A DNA stretch of 64,000 nt from Pontibacillus sp. HMF3514 (GCF_009858175.1 NZ_CP047393.1:1612001-1676000), one strand, 5' to 3'. Positions 16,847-26,081 are shown, counted from the first letter of the stretch. Numbers and translations: made by a program. The notes: generated from the letters alone by a model not told the origin.

Positions 16847-17245
16847 ATGGGGAAACTATATCCATATCTATTTTCAAAAGACGCGAGAAAACAAGCGGAA
16901 TTCTACGAGAAAGCTTTAAACGGTGAAATTGTAGATGTGAAAACTTTTTCAGAAGCACCGGACATGCCAGAGGAAATAAAGGATCGTGTCATGCATCTAG
17001 TTTTACAAGCTGCTGGACAACACTTCTTCATGGCAGATGATGTTAAAGGTGAGACGAAAGCCGGCACAAATTTGAATTTAGTTCTTGAGTTTTCTTCAGA
17101 AGATGAAGCAAGACAAGCATAAAATGGACTAGCAGAAGGTGGCCAAGTGATCATGCCTTTTGACAAAATGTTCTGGGGCGCTATGTTTGGGAGAGTTGAA
17201 GATCCATACGGAGTAAGATGGCAAATCACAACGGAACACTCTTAA
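16847..17245 (+). pseudogene. PhnB-like VOC (glyoxalase-fold) protein with in-frame stop
   Basis: The frame reads MGKLYPYLFSKDARKQAEFY and continues through HFFMADDV to DEARQA, then meets TAA at 17120-17122. The same frame then resumes with NGLAEGGQVIMPFDKMFWG and DPYGVRWQIT to a second stop at 17243-17245. Together these make the expected 130-residue PhnB/YjdN-type VOC domain, including the usual C-terminal FGxVxDPYGxxWxI motif. One base change in one codon (probably for Tyr) explains the break; there is no frameshift. AAGGAGGGG precedes the ATG. The function of intact relatives is mostly unknown. A sequencing error cannot be excluded from this copy alone. Confidence 0.85.
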
Positions 17246-17253
17246 TTAAATAG

Positions 17254-17285
17254 AAAAAACCACAGCCTATGCTGTGGTTTTCTAT
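17254..17285. terminator. Bidirectional terminator before ctaA
   Basis: AAAACCACAGC and GCTGTGGTTTT flank a four-base loop. It lies between the convergent VOC pseudogene and ctaA. Confidence 0.85.
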
Positions 17286-17287
17286 TT

Positions 17288-18211
17288 CTATCGATCTCTT
17301 TTGTCAGCACGTGCACTTCTTGAAGATAGGAGTACATAGTAACATAGTAAGCTGAAAAAGCATGCAATAACAAGTGCGTGTAGGAGGGCTACGAATAGAT
17401 TTAATGATGTAAATACGATCATAGCACCTAGAATCACTTGAATGGTTATAAGGAGGAGGGCAATTGACCATCCACCCGACATGATCTTACTATGCGAATA
17501 GGATTTACGGATGATAACGAATTGAATAATAACCCAAACAAATATGAGTCCTGCAGCTAGGCGGTGACCCATTTGAACCCATTGTAAGAAGTTAAAGTAT
17601 CCGAATTTTAATGGGTATTCATTATTACAAAAAGGCCATCCACCGCATACGAGACTTGCATTCACATGCCGTACTAATGCACCTGTATAAACGACCATTA
17701 GTGTATATATGGTTAAGGCATAGAATCCTTTGCGGTGTTTTCTTTTTATATATAATGACGTTGCATCAAATTTTTGATCGACTTCAAATATCAGTAAGGT
17801 CAATAGAAAGATAGATGCAAAAGAGATTAGGGAAATTCCAAAATGCATTGCTAATACAAAGTCAGATTGACCCCATTTTACTGCGGCAGCTCCAATAAGT
17901 CCTTGTAATACTAAGAAAAACAACGATAGAAATGAGAGGAGCTTTGTTTCTCTTACATGTCCGAGTTTTCTCCATGCCAATATGGAAAGCAATAGGACTA
18001 AAAAGCCTACTCCTCCCGATACTAACCGGTGACTTAATTCGATGACTAATTCCATTGTAATATTTGATGGAATAATCTCACCGTGGCATAAAGGCCAACT
18101 TTTACCGCAGCCCATTCCTGATTCAGTCTTCGTTACCAGCGCTCCACCTATAAGGACAAATAGCATTCCTAAAGAAGACAGTACAGAAAGCCATTTTAAT
18201 AATTTTATCAT
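17288..18211 (-). CDS. ctaA: Heme A synthase CtaA
   Basis: CtaA oxidises the C8 methyl of heme O to a formyl group, giving heme A for cytochrome caa3. The 307-residue chain has eight predicted membrane helices. Conserved features are the first extracellular loop with the Cys pair in GMGCGKSWPLCHG, heme-ligand His residues in ELSHRLVSG and QMGHRLAAG, and a second Cys pair in SLVCGGWPFCNNE. GAGGTGGAGA precedes the ATG at 18211; the frame opens further upstream at 18268 but without such a site. It is divergent from ctaB, as in B. subtilis. Confidence 0.96.
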   Translation of the reverse strand: MIKLLKWLSVLSSLGMLFVLIGGALVTKTESGMGCGKSWPLCHGEIIPSNITMELVIELSHRLVSGGVGFLVLLLSILAWRKLGHVRETKLLSFLSLFFLVLQGLIGAAAVKWGQSDFVLAMHFGISLISFASIFLLTLLIFEVDQKFDATSLYIKRKHRKGFYALTIYTLMVVYTGALVRHVNASLVCGGWPFCNNEYPLKFGYFNFLQWVQMGHRLAAGLIFVWVIIQFVIIRKSYSHSKIMSGGWSIALLLITIQVILGAMIVFTSLNLFVALLHALVIACFFSLLCYYVLLSSRSARADKRDR

Positions 18212-18875
18212 TTCTCCACCTCGATCCTTTAGTGGAACTAAATTTATCGTAATATATTCCGAATACAAGTTGCAATTGCAGATCCGATTTGTTCACGAAA
18301 TTGGCACAAATGTTATCCTACCATGTTTCACTTATATTTTCATCATGCAATATACTTATTAAACGTAAATCCCTCTAGGGAAGTACAAGATGTAAAGGGG
18401 GAACTTATGTAACTTGTTAAAAAGTTTATAAATTATGACGTTATTAAAAAAGTGCTTGCAATACCTACCATTGTTTGCTAGAAATAAATAGGGGATTTGT
18501 TCCCCTTCAAAAGGTTTTAAAACGTATGGATAAAGAATCTAAGAAATTGTGAATGAAAACTGGTATTGAACATGAGACTATAATGTTAGCATGAAAAAGA
18601 ATTAAAAAAGTTGTTCACATATTTGTCACAGTGGAAAATCACCTAAATCAAATAGAAACAAACTTCATTCCGTGATACAATAGGTAGGACAAATGAGCTC
18701 TATGAGGGATTGAACACATTTCAATCCTAGTTAAGACATGTCCTTATCTAAGGAATGAATTCAGTTCAGAATGACTTCTGATAGAAGAACTTATTCAACT
18801 AGATATCATTCATCAAGAAATGACAAACCCTCCTGAGAAAGAATGGTTTTATGAGGGAAGGTTTAAGGAGGAAGG
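18212..18875. promoter_or_regulatory. ctaA-ctaB divergent control region
   Basis: The 664 bases hold no gene-like ORF. On the plus strand TTGTGAAT (18547-18554) matches the ResD box core I know from B. subtilis and lies upstream of a TATAAT (about 18577-18582) that lacks a good -35. A second possible -10, TACAAT, is at about 18676. Similar half-sites, read on the minus strand as CGTGAACAAA and TGTGAACAAC, lie near 18290 and 18615. A perfect hairpin GGATTGAA / TTCAATCC (18707-18727) is in the ctaB leader. In B. subtilis ctaA and ctaB respond to ResDE; carrying that over is inference. Confidence 0.5.
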
Positions 18876-19832
18876 TTGAGTACGATGAATAATCCAAGAA
18901 CTATGGAATCAACGTCTCAAGTGATGAAGCACTCGACCAAAGAGGAAGCAACCCACACTACGTTATGGGCAGACATCCTCTCATTAATAAAAATAGGTAT
19001 AATTAATTCTAATTTGATGACCACCTTTGCCGGGTTCTGGTTAGCCCTGCATTTTACAGGCTTAAACTTTTTTAATTATTGGCAGGAATTTTTATTGGTG
19101 ATGGTCGGTACAGGCTTAGTCATTGCAGGTGGGTGTATTATTAATAACTATTATGATCGAGATATTGATCAAGTTATGTCACGTACACAGAGTCGACCTA
19201 CAGTGACAGGAAATATCGCTTTAAAGCATATCCTTATAATGGGGATAGGTGCTACAATAATAGGTATCATTCTTGTATCATTAACCAGTTTAGTTGCCGG
19301 TCTAATCAGCACTTTCGGTTGGTTTGTATATGTTGTCTTGTACACGATGTGGAGCAAGCGTAAATATACAATCAACACAGTTGTGGGAAGTTTCTCTGGT
19401 GCTGTTCCTCCATTAATTGGTTGGGCTGCACTTGATCCTTCCTTACAGCACCCAGTTGCATGGGGACTCTTTTTCATTATGTTTATTTGGCAAACACCAC
19501 ATTTTCTAGCCTTAGCAATGAAAAAGACAGAGGAATATCGTGAAGCTGGAATTCCAATGCTTCCCGTAGTCCATGGTTTCTCTATCACAAAGAGACAAAT
19601 TATTATTTATGTAGCTTGTTTACTTCCGCTACCGTTTTATTTGCATTCACTAGGAACAATCTTTTTAATTGTTGCTTCTTTATTAACTATAGGGTGGTTT
19701 GTTATTGGTGTTGCGGGATTCTTTATGAAGAATGAACTTAAATGGGCAACATGGATGTTTGTTTATTCCTTGAACTATTTGACCATTTTATTTGTAGCGA
19801 TGGTTGTAGCAACGTTACCAAATCCATTTTAA
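18876..19832 (+). CDS. ctaB: Protoheme IX farnesyltransferase CtaB (heme O synthase)
   Basis: An UbiA-family prenyltransferase that adds a farnesyl group to heme B to give heme O, the substrate of CtaA. The 318-residue chain has about nine membrane helices. The Asp-rich motif is NNYYDRDIDQVMSRTQSRP, and the second loop motif is YTMWSKRKYTINT. The start is either TTG at 18876 or ATG at 18885; AAGGAGGAAGG lies between the ideal spacings for both. It heads the ctaBCDEF group. Confidence 0.95.
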   Translation: MSTMNNPRTMESTSQVMKHSTKEEATHTTLWADILSLIKIGIINSNLMTTFAGFWLALHFTGLNFFNYWQEFLLVMVGTGLVIAGGCIINNYYDRDIDQVMSRTQSRPTVTGNIALKHILIMGIGATIIGIILVSLTSLVAGLISTFGWFVYVVLYTMWSKRKYTINTVVGSFSGAVPPLIGWAALDPSLQHPVAWGLFFIMFIWQTPHFLALAMKKTEEYREAGIPMLPVVHGFSITKRQIIIYVACLLPLPFYLHSLGTIFLIVASLLTIGWFVIGVAGFFMKNELKWATWMFVYSLNYLTILFVAMVVATLPNPF

Positions 19833-19838
19833 TATGAG

Positions 19839-19872
19839 CAGAGAAACTTGCATTCAAGTTTCTCTGGTTCTT
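19839..19872 (+). terminator. Hairpin between ctaB and ctaC
   Basis: AGAGAAACTTG and CAAGTTTCTCT form a strong stem with a five-base loop, followed by GGTTCTTATAAT rather than a clean T run. It may be a weak terminator or an mRNA-processing or stability hairpin that lowers or separates ctaB and ctaC expression. Confidence 0.5.
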
Positions 19873-19919
19873 ATAATAAAAATTTGAAAGACTACAAAGA
19901 GAAAGAGAGGTATCATTTC

Positions 19920-21035
19920 ATGAAAGGATGGGTGAGTAAATCCCGTATTCTGTTTCTATTAAGCTCATTAATGCTTGTATTAGCAGGGTGTGGTAAATCA
20001 AACCTTACAGCCTTAGAGCCTAAAGGCGAAGGCGCCGATGCTATTTTTGACCTTATGATGTTAAGCGTTATCATAATGGTATTCGTTGGTGTTGTCGTTA
20101 TGGCTATTTACTTTTTTGTACTTATCCGTTTTCGACAGAAGAAAGGCCAAGAAGACTTTATTCCAAAGCAAACAGAGGGGAATCATTTTCTTGAGGTTCT
20201 TTGGACAGTTATTCCAATCTTGCTATTAGTGATTCTAGCAGTTCCAACTGTTCAGAAAACATTTATGTTAGCAGATACGACTCCTGCTGAGGAGGATAAG
20301 GAAGATGCCATAACAATTGAGGTTACTGGTAAACAGTACTGGTGGCATTATAATTATAATGGTCAAAAGATCCAGACGAGTCAGGATCTCTATATCCCTA
20401 CGGGAGAACGCGTATACTTAAAATTAAATGCTAGTGATGTTATCCACTCTTACTGGGTTCCAACGATCTCAGGGAAAATGGATACGAACCCTGGCGAAAA
20501 CACGAATGAAATGTTCCTGCATGCTTATGAAGAAGGCGTTTACTATGGTAAATGTGCCGAGCTTTGCGGACCATCTCACTCTTTAATGGACTTTAAGGTA
20601 ATTGCAGTTAGCCCAGAAGAATTTGATCAATGGGTAAGCGACATGCAAAATGTTGATACTGACGCAACACCTGAGTCTGAATCAGCTCAAAGAGGTAAAG
20701 AACTATTCACTGAAAAGTCTTGTATTGGATGTCACGCAGTTGGAGCCGGAGGCGGTGCTAGCACTGGACCTAACTTGGCAAACTTTGGTGATAGAGCTAA
20801 GCTAGTAGGTTACAAAGAAAATACGAAAGAAAACCTTGTAACATGGTTACTTGATCCGGAGAAATTTAAGCCAGGTAACAAAATGACTGGTAAATACGGA
20901 AATGGTAATCCAGTTAACCCAATTTCTGAAAAAGAAGCAAGTCAAATTGCAGATTACTTATTACAACTTAAACCTTCAGAAATCACACCGGAAGATGCAA
21001 AATCTTCTGATTCGACATCTGAAGAAGAGAAATAA
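19920..21035 (+). CDS. ctaC: Cytochrome caa3 oxidase subunit II (CtaC), lipoprotein with heme c domain
   Basis: Subunit II accepts electrons from cytochrome c. The 371-residue precursor has a lipoprotein signal ending LMLVLAGC, two membrane helices, and a cupredoxin domain with the CuA site (HSYWVP, CAELCGPSHSLMD). A fused C-terminal cytochrome c domain carries CIGCH near residue 269 and a distal Met in GNKMTG. This fusion defines a caa3-type enzyme. The frame opens at 19848, but the signal peptide begins at the ATG at 19920 behind AGAGAGG. It is followed closely by ctaD. Confidence 0.97.
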   Translation: MKGWVSKSRILFLLSSLMLVLAGCGKSNLTALEPKGEGADAIFDLMMLSVIIMVFVGVVVMAIYFFVLIRFRQKKGQEDFIPKQTEGNHFLEVLWTVIPILLLVILAVPTVQKTFMLADTTPAEEDKEDAITIEVTGKQYWWHYNYNGQKIQTSQDLYIPTGERVYLKLNASDVIHSYWVPTISGKMDTNPGENTNEMFLHAYEEGVYYGKCAELCGPSHSLMDFKVIAVSPEEFDQWVSDMQNVDTDATPESESAQRGKELFTEKSCIGCHAVGAGGGASTGPNLANFGDRAKLVGYKENTKENLVTWLLDPEKFKPGNKMTGKYGNGNPVNPISEKEASQIADYLLQLKPSEITPEDAKSSDSTSEEEK

Positions 21036-21065
21036 CATTATAAGAGAGAAAAGGGAGGTCGTAGC

Positions 21066-22925
21066 GTGAGTACAGCGACTGCGCAAAAGAAGGGCTTTGG
21101 CGCTGTCTTATGGGATTATTTAACCACCGTGGATCACAAGAAAATTGCGATTCTTTACTTAGTTTCCGGTGGTATCTTTTTCCTAGCGGGCGGACTCGAA
21201 GCATTACTGATTCGTATTCAGCTTATGGTACCAGATAACAACTTTGTATCATCTGGTATGTATAACCAATTGATTACAATGCACGGTACAACGATGATAT
21301 TCCTGGCAGCCATGCCATTTATATTTGCATTAATGAACATAGCAGTACCATTACAAATTGGTGCGCGTGACGTAGCGTTTCCATTTTTAAACTCACTAGG
21401 GTTTTGGTTATTCTTCTTCGGAGGGGTATTACTTAACCTTTCTTGGTTCACTGGTGCACCTGACGCTGGTTGGACTGCTTATGCACCACTATCAACCACA
21501 TCTCCTGGTCATGGTATGGACTTCTATGTATTAGGTCTACAGATATCTGGTGCAGGTACATTAATCGGGGGAATTAACTTCCTCGTAACCATTATCAATA
21601 TGCGTGCCCCAGGTATGACATATATGCGTATGCCACTATTCACATGGACTGCGCTAGTTACAAGTGTACTTATTCTATTTGCTTTCCCAGCATTAACTGT
21701 TGGATTATTCTTAATGATGTTTGATCGTCTATTCGGCGCTGGATTCTTCGATCCAACGATGGGTGGTAACCATGTAATTTGGGAGCACTTATTCTGGATC
21801 TTTGGACACCCAGAAGTGTACATCCTTGTACTACCGATCTTTGGACTATTCAGTGACATTATTTCTACATTCTCTAAGAAACGTCTATTTGGTTATTCCG
21901 CAATGGTATTTGCGACAGTACTTATTGGTTTCTTAGGATTCATGGTTTGGGCTCACCACATGTTCACAACAGGACTCGGCCCAATTGCAAACTCTATCTT
22001 TGCGATTGCAACAATGGCAATTGCCGTACCTACAGGTATTAAGATCTTTAACTGGCTCTTTACAATGTGGGGCGGTTCGATCCGCATGACAGCAGCAATG
22101 CTTTGGACTGTAGCCTTTATCCCATCATTTACACTTGGTGGATTTACAGGAGTTATGCTTGCAGCAGCTGCAGCTGACTATCAGTACCATGATACGTACT
22201 TTGTTGTTGCACACTTCCACTACGTTATCGTTGGAGGTGTAGTATTTGGTGTATTTGCAGGATTACATTACTGGTGGCCGAAAATGTTTGGTAAAATCCT
22301 TGATGAGAAACTTGGTAAACTTGCATTCTGGCCATTCTTTGTTGGGTTCCACCTAACATTCTTTGTTCAGCACTTCCTAGGTTTAATGGGTATGCCACGT
22401 CGTTACTGGGTATTCCACTCTGGTGATGGCTTGGATCTTGGAAACTTGATCAGTACAATTGGTGCATTCTTTATGACAATTGGATCGATCATTTTCCTTT
22501 ACAACGTAATTGTCACATCGATTAAAGGTGAAAAAGCAAGTGCAGACCCATGGGATGCGCGTACGCTTGAGTGGTCAATTCCATCACCACCACCTTTCTA
22601 TAACTTTAAACAAACACCACTTGTTCGTGGATTAGATCCTTTATGGGTAGAGAAACGTCAAGGAAATGGCAAAATGACACCTGCAGAACCACTTGGTGAC
22701 ATTCACATGCCAAATAACTCATTCATTCCGTTTATGATTTCTTTAGGTTCATTTGTCATGGGTTACGGTTTGATCTATCAAGTTGATGATAGTCGTTGGT
22801 TATTTGTAGCGATTGCAGGTCTCTTAATTACATTAGGATCCATGTTTGTCCGTTCTGTTAAAGATGACCTTGGCTACCATATTCATAAAGAAGATTTAGA
22901 GGAAAAGGGGGCTGGTTCTGAATGA
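21066..22925 (+). CDS. ctaD: Cytochrome caa3 oxidase subunit I (CtaD)
   Basis: This is the catalytic subunit of the heme-copper oxidase; it holds low-spin heme A and the heme a3-CuB centre and pumps protons. The 619 residues include the heme ligand region MHGTTMIFLAAMPF, the CuB/Tyr cross-link region HPEVYILVLP, HHMFTTG, and the heme ligands in VVAHFHYVIVGG. The Glu of the D channel appears substituted in the usual caa3 fashion; I did not align it in detail. It starts with GTG behind GGGAGG. The stop overlaps the ctaE start by four bases. Confidence 0.98.
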   Translation: MSTATAQKKGFGAVLWDYLTTVDHKKIAILYLVSGGIFFLAGGLEALLIRIQLMVPDNNFVSSGMYNQLITMHGTTMIFLAAMPFIFALMNIAVPLQIGARDVAFPFLNSLGFWLFFFGGVLLNLSWFTGAPDAGWTAYAPLSTTSPGHGMDFYVLGLQISGAGTLIGGINFLVTIINMRAPGMTYMRMPLFTWTALVTSVLILFAFPALTVGLFLMMFDRLFGAGFFDPTMGGNHVIWEHLFWIFGHPEVYILVLPIFGLFSDIISTFSKKRLFGYSAMVFATVLIGFLGFMVWAHHMFTTGLGPIANSIFAIATMAIAVPTGIKIFNWLFTMWGGSIRMTAAMLWTVAFIPSFTLGGFTGVMLAAAAADYQYHDTYFVVAHFHYVIVGGVVFGVFAGLHYWWPKMFGKILDEKLGKLAFWPFFVGFHLTFFVQHFLGLMGMPRRYWVFHSGDGLDLGNLISTIGAFFMTIGSIIFLYNVIVTSIKGEKASADPWDARTLEWSIPSPPPFYNFKQTPLVRGLDPLWVEKRQGNGKMTPAEPLGDIHMPNNSFIPFMISLGSFVMGYGLIYQVDDSRWLFVAIAGLLITLGSMFVRSVKDDLGYHIHKEDLEEKGAGSE

Positions 22926-23548
22926 GTGATGAGCAATTACAAACACTAAAACCAGGACAGAGTCCACATGAACCTGAAAAGGCCACCCTTGAAGGTAAAA
23001 ATAAATTTTTAGGTTTTTGGTTCTTCCTTGGTGGGGAAACCGTATTATTCGCAAGTTTATTTGGGACATATTTAGCACTGAAAGACAAAGGTGCTGAAAC
23101 AAAAGCACAAGAATTATTTGGTCTAGAGCTAGTATTCATCATGACCATCATTCTTTTAACAAGTTCATTAACAAGTGTATATGCCATTTACCATATGAAA
23201 AATCTTGACTTCCAAAAGATGCAACTATGGTTGGGTATCACAGTATTATTAGGAGCAAGCTTCCTAGGCCTGGAGATTTACGAGTTCCAACACTATGTGC
23301 ATGAATATCATCACACATTTACATCTTCAGCCTTTGGTTCAGCCTTCTATACTCTAGTTGGTTTCCACGGAGGACACGTTTTATTTGGTCTTTTATGGAT
23401 CGTAACATTGATCTTCCGTAATGCTAAGCGTGGTTTAAACCTTTATAACGCTCCAAAGTACTATGTAGCTAGTCTATATTGGCACTTTATTGACGTTGTA
23501 TGGGTATTCATCTTCACAGTTGTTTATCTGATGGGAAAGGTGGGTTAA
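22922..23548 (+). CDS. ctaE: Cytochrome caa3 oxidase subunit III (CtaE)
   Basis: The 208-residue protein has five membrane helices and the subunit III motifs GFHGGHVLFGLLW and YWHFIDVVWVFIF. It stabilises subunit I during turnover. The ATG overlaps the ctaD stop (ATGA), so translation is coupled. An N-terminal hydrophilic stretch of about 20 residues precedes the first helix. Confidence 0.97.
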   Translation: MSDEQLQTLKPGQSPHEPEKATLEGKNKFLGFWFFLGGETVLFASLFGTYLALKDKGAETKAQELFGLELVFIMTIILLTSSLTSVYAIYHMKNLDFQKMQLWLGITVLLGASFLGLEIYEFQHYVHEYHHTFTSSAFGSAFYTLVGFHGGHVLFGLLWIVTLIFRNAKRGLNLYNAPKYYVASLYWHFIDVVWVFIFTVVYLMGKVG

Positions 23549-23551
23549 TCC

Positions 23552-23866
23552 ATGGCAAACAAGACTTCAGAAAGCTTCGAATTTGCTAAGAAGAAGAACA
23601 AAGAGGAAATGAAGCATCACCTCATAACGTTTGCGTCAATGATTGTATTTACACTAATTGCCTTTGGTATGGTGATCGGTGATTTCCACCGACTATTTAC
23701 AATCCCTGTTATTATTCTCATGGCAGTCGTACAAGTTGCATTTCAGCTTTACTACTTTATGCACATGAGTCATAAAGGACACGGATTGCCTGCACTTATG
23801 CTCTATTCAGGAGTAGGAGTAGCATTCCTTACCATCCTTGCTATGCAAACCATCGTTTGGTGGTGA
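23552..23866 (+). CDS. ctaF: Cytochrome caa3 oxidase subunit IV (CtaF)
   Basis: The 104-residue protein has three membrane helices and matches the prokaryotic COX4/CtaF family (QLYYFMHMSHKGHG). It begins three bases after ctaE and ends just before a strong terminator, so it closes the ctaCDEF transcript. In B. subtilis ctaG follows directly; here repeat R4 separates them. Confidence 0.95.
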   Translation: MANKTSESFEFAKKKNKEEMKHHLITFASMIVFTLIAFGMVIGDFHRLFTIPVIILMAVVQVAFQLYYFMHMSHKGHGLPALMLYSGVGVAFLTILAMQTIVWW

Positions 23867-23871
23867 TTAGC

Positions 23872-23905
23872 AAAAAAGACCGGAGAATTCTCCGGTCTTT
23901 TTTTT
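23872..23905 (+). terminator. Terminator of the cta operon
   Basis: AAGACCGGAGAATTCTCCGG and CTTTTTTTT: a perfect stem with no loop mismatch and an eight-T tail. Confidence 0.92.
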
Positions 23906-23957
23906 ATGGAAAGACTCTCGTTGATAATGAGTAAAACGAAAAAATTATCTGATGAAG

Positions 23958-24509
23958 TTATTCAGTTTTATGGCAGGATTGTAGAAGACTTGAAACTGAG
24001 AGGAGTCCGTTGCTGTTGAGTAATTTGTTGCGGTCAGTGAAACGGCAAGCCTGTTGTGGAAGAAAAGCCGAGCCTCCTCGTTCCTGCGGGGTCTCGTCTT
24101 GCCTTTGCTACCACGACAGTTTGCCGTTTCCTTCCCTCCACGCGATTATGGAAACTAACGGACCATAGTTTTGCTATCCCACCTCATGTTGGTTGGAAAT
24201 CATATTCAGAGAAGTTGTTCAGATCCTTGTCATGATAGGGTTATACTACCTGGAAACAGAACACCTCATCCCAGAACTAAGGCGGTTCCGTTAATCTCCA
24301 TTCGGCTAAGGCGGGCTGTGGAACGGGTTGACTCCTCCGGTAGAAAGGGCGAGCGAGATCCCGCAGGAACGAAGTGACGAGGAAGCTCGATCGGTCTTCC
24401 GGGGAAAGCAACCCGTTCCACAGCCCGCCGATCTGCACAAAAGCAACGGAACCATACGCACCTTATCTCGAATCCAAGTCTTCAAGATAAGGGCGCTTTA
24501 ATGAAAAAT
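23958..24509. repeat. Long nested inverted-repeat element R4 (inner cassette flipped)
   Basis: This copy is near-identical to R3 in sequence and layout. The left end is TTATTCAGTTTTATGGCAGG. Module beta is bounded by GTCCGTT (24005-24011) and AACGGAC (24157-24163), and module alpha by GGTTCCGTT (24284-24292) and AACGGAACC (24445-24453). The right end is CCAAGTCTTCAAGATAAGG. It separates ctaF from ctaG, which are adjacent in B. subtilis, so the insertion is presumably secondary. No obvious direct repeat flanks it. Confidence 0.93.
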
Positions 24510-24644
24510 CATTATTTATATTATGTTCACGATATTGTCAATTTCCTTTACAGAATCCTTTGTGGTAAGGGTATGTGTAGGGTTTAAAATAGGTTATAAT
24601 GGGAGAGTAGATAGACACCTCAGAAGGAATATGGAGTGAATTAT

Positions 24645-25532
24645 ATGTGGTTAGAGTTACAAGTGTTTGGTTTTCGTGCTTTATGGAGCCCATATTACTT
24701 ACTTTTTGTACTAGCACTCGCTGTTAGTTATTATTTACTAACAGGTCCATTAAGACATAAATTTGGTAACAACGATAAACCCACTATGGCACAACAAATC
24801 ATGTTTTATGTAGGTCTTGCTCTTTTATATATCATTAAAGGATCACCTCTTGATTTGCTTGGTCATATTATGTTTACCGCACATATGGGACAAATGGCTT
24901 TATACTATTTAGTTTTTCCGATTCTTATTATTAAAGGAATGCCTACATGGGTCTGGGAGAAAGTTTTATATACTCCGATATTGAGACCAGTGCTAAAAGT
25001 ATTGCTAAAACCTTTAGTTGCTTTATTATTGTTTAATGGATTGTTTTCACTTTATCATATCCCTACAATATTTGACTTTACTAAAACGAGTCCACTAGCA
25101 CATGCGATTATTACAACAGTAATATTGTTTACTGCATTTTGTGTTTGGTTACCCGTTTTTGCACCTTTAGAAGAATTAGATGGATTATCTCCATTGCTTA
25201 AAATCGGTTATATTTTTGCTAATGGTGTTTTAATCACGCCTGCGTGTGGTTTGATTATCTTTGCTGGTGAACCATTATATAGTACTTATAGTGATCCAGG
25301 AGCTTGGACAGCTGCATTAAGCTTATGTGTACCGAATGGAGTACTAAGTAATTTGTCTCTAGGTGGTCCGCAATTATTTTCACCAATAACCACAATGCAT
25401 GATCAACAGCTTGGCGGAATTGTAATGAAGATTACACAAGAGATTGTTTATGGAGCTATCCTGGCGGTTATATTCTTCTCATGGTTTAGACAGGAAAACA
25501 CAAGTATTGATCCATTACCATCAGAATCCTAA
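24645..25532 (+). CDS. ctaG: Cytochrome caa3 assembly factor CtaG
   Basis: The 295-residue integral membrane protein of the CtaG_BACSU (caa3_CtaG) type has about seven helices and the conserved FGFRALWSPYY start and HMGQMALYYLVFPILIIKG region. In B. subtilis it is needed for an active caa3 oxidase, probably by helping copper delivery to CuB. The frame begins at a GTG at 24636, but the ATG at 24645 has GGAG eight bases upstream and fits the family. A TATAAT-like sequence lies near 24594. It is followed after 42 bases by a DUF420 gene. Confidence 0.93.
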   Translation: MWLELQVFGFRALWSPYYLLFVLALAVSYYLLTGPLRHKFGNNDKPTMAQQIMFYVGLALLYIIKGSPLDLLGHIMFTAHMGQMALYYLVFPILIIKGMPTWVWEKVLYTPILRPVLKVLLKPLVALLLFNGLFSLYHIPTIFDFTKTSPLAHAIITTVILFTAFCVWLPVFAPLEELDGLSPLLKIGYIFANGVLITPACGLIIFAGEPLYSTYSDPGAWTAALSLCVPNGVLSNLSLGGPQLFSPITTMHDQQLGGIVMKITQEIVYGAILAVIFFSWFRQENTSIDPLPSES

Positions 25533-25574
25533 CAGTTAAATAAAGAGGGATGAAGATTTTTTAGGGGGAGAATT

Positions 25575-26030
25575 ATGCCTTTATTACCAACTTTAAGTAC
25601 AACCTTTATTGTATTAAGTGCTATTCTTGTGGCAATTGGTTGGACGTTAATTGCAAAGGGAAAACCAATAGCTCATAAAAAAGTTATGGTTGCAGCTGCA
25701 ATTAGTGCTTTAACCTTTTTTATCATTTATTTATCAAGAACTATATTCGTTGGAAACACGAGCTTCGGTGGACCTGATGACATAAAGATTTACTATACGA
25801 TCTTTCTAATCTTTCACATTATTTTAGCAACAGTAGGAGCGGTATTTGGTCTTGTTACATTAACTCTTGCTTTTAAGCGAAACATTGCCAAACATCGTAA
25901 AATTGGTCCGGTTACAAGTATCATTTGGTTCTTTACAGCTTCGACTGGTGTTGTCGTTTATCTCTTACTCTACATTCTCTATGATGGTGGAGAAACCACA
26001 AGTATGATCAAAGCAATATTAGGTTTTTAA
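25575..26030 (+). CDS. ctaM: DUF420 membrane protein, CtaM/YozB type
   Basis: The 151-residue protein has four membrane helices and the DUF420 layout with conserved His residues in KPIAHKKVM, IFHIILATVG and NIAKHRKIG. Relatives are Staphylococcus CtaM and B. subtilis YozB, both required to mature aa3/caa3 oxidases. In B. subtilis yozB is not in the cta cluster; here it directly follows ctaG, which strengthens an oxidase-assembly role. GGGGGAGA precedes the ATG, and a terminator follows. Confidence 0.88.
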   Translation: MPLLPTLSTTFIVLSAILVAIGWTLIAKGKPIAHKKVMVAAAISALTFFIIYLSRTIFVGNTSFGGPDDIKIYYTIFLIFHIILATVGAVFGLVTLTLAFKRNIAKHRKIGPVTSIIWFFTASTGVVVYLLLYILYDGGETTSMIKAILGF

Positions 26031-26035
26031 TGAAT

Positions 26036-26081
26036 GAAATCACCTGTGGAGGGATGACCTATCCACAGGTGATTTTTTTAG
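26036..26081 (+). terminator. Terminator of ctaG-ctaM
   Basis: AATCACCTGTGGA and TCCACAGGTGATT pair around a GGGATGACCTA loop region and are followed by seven T. Confidence 0.9.

Noticed and set aside
16429..16958. ORFs across R3, including a 149-codon minus-strand frame
   Set aside because: It runs through both arms of module alpha and into the promoter of the next gene; composition and frame shifts between R3 and R4 do not support coding.
18042..18362. Plus-strand 106-codon ORF across the ctaA start
   Set aside because: It is antisense to ctaA and its promoter, with no ribosome binding site.
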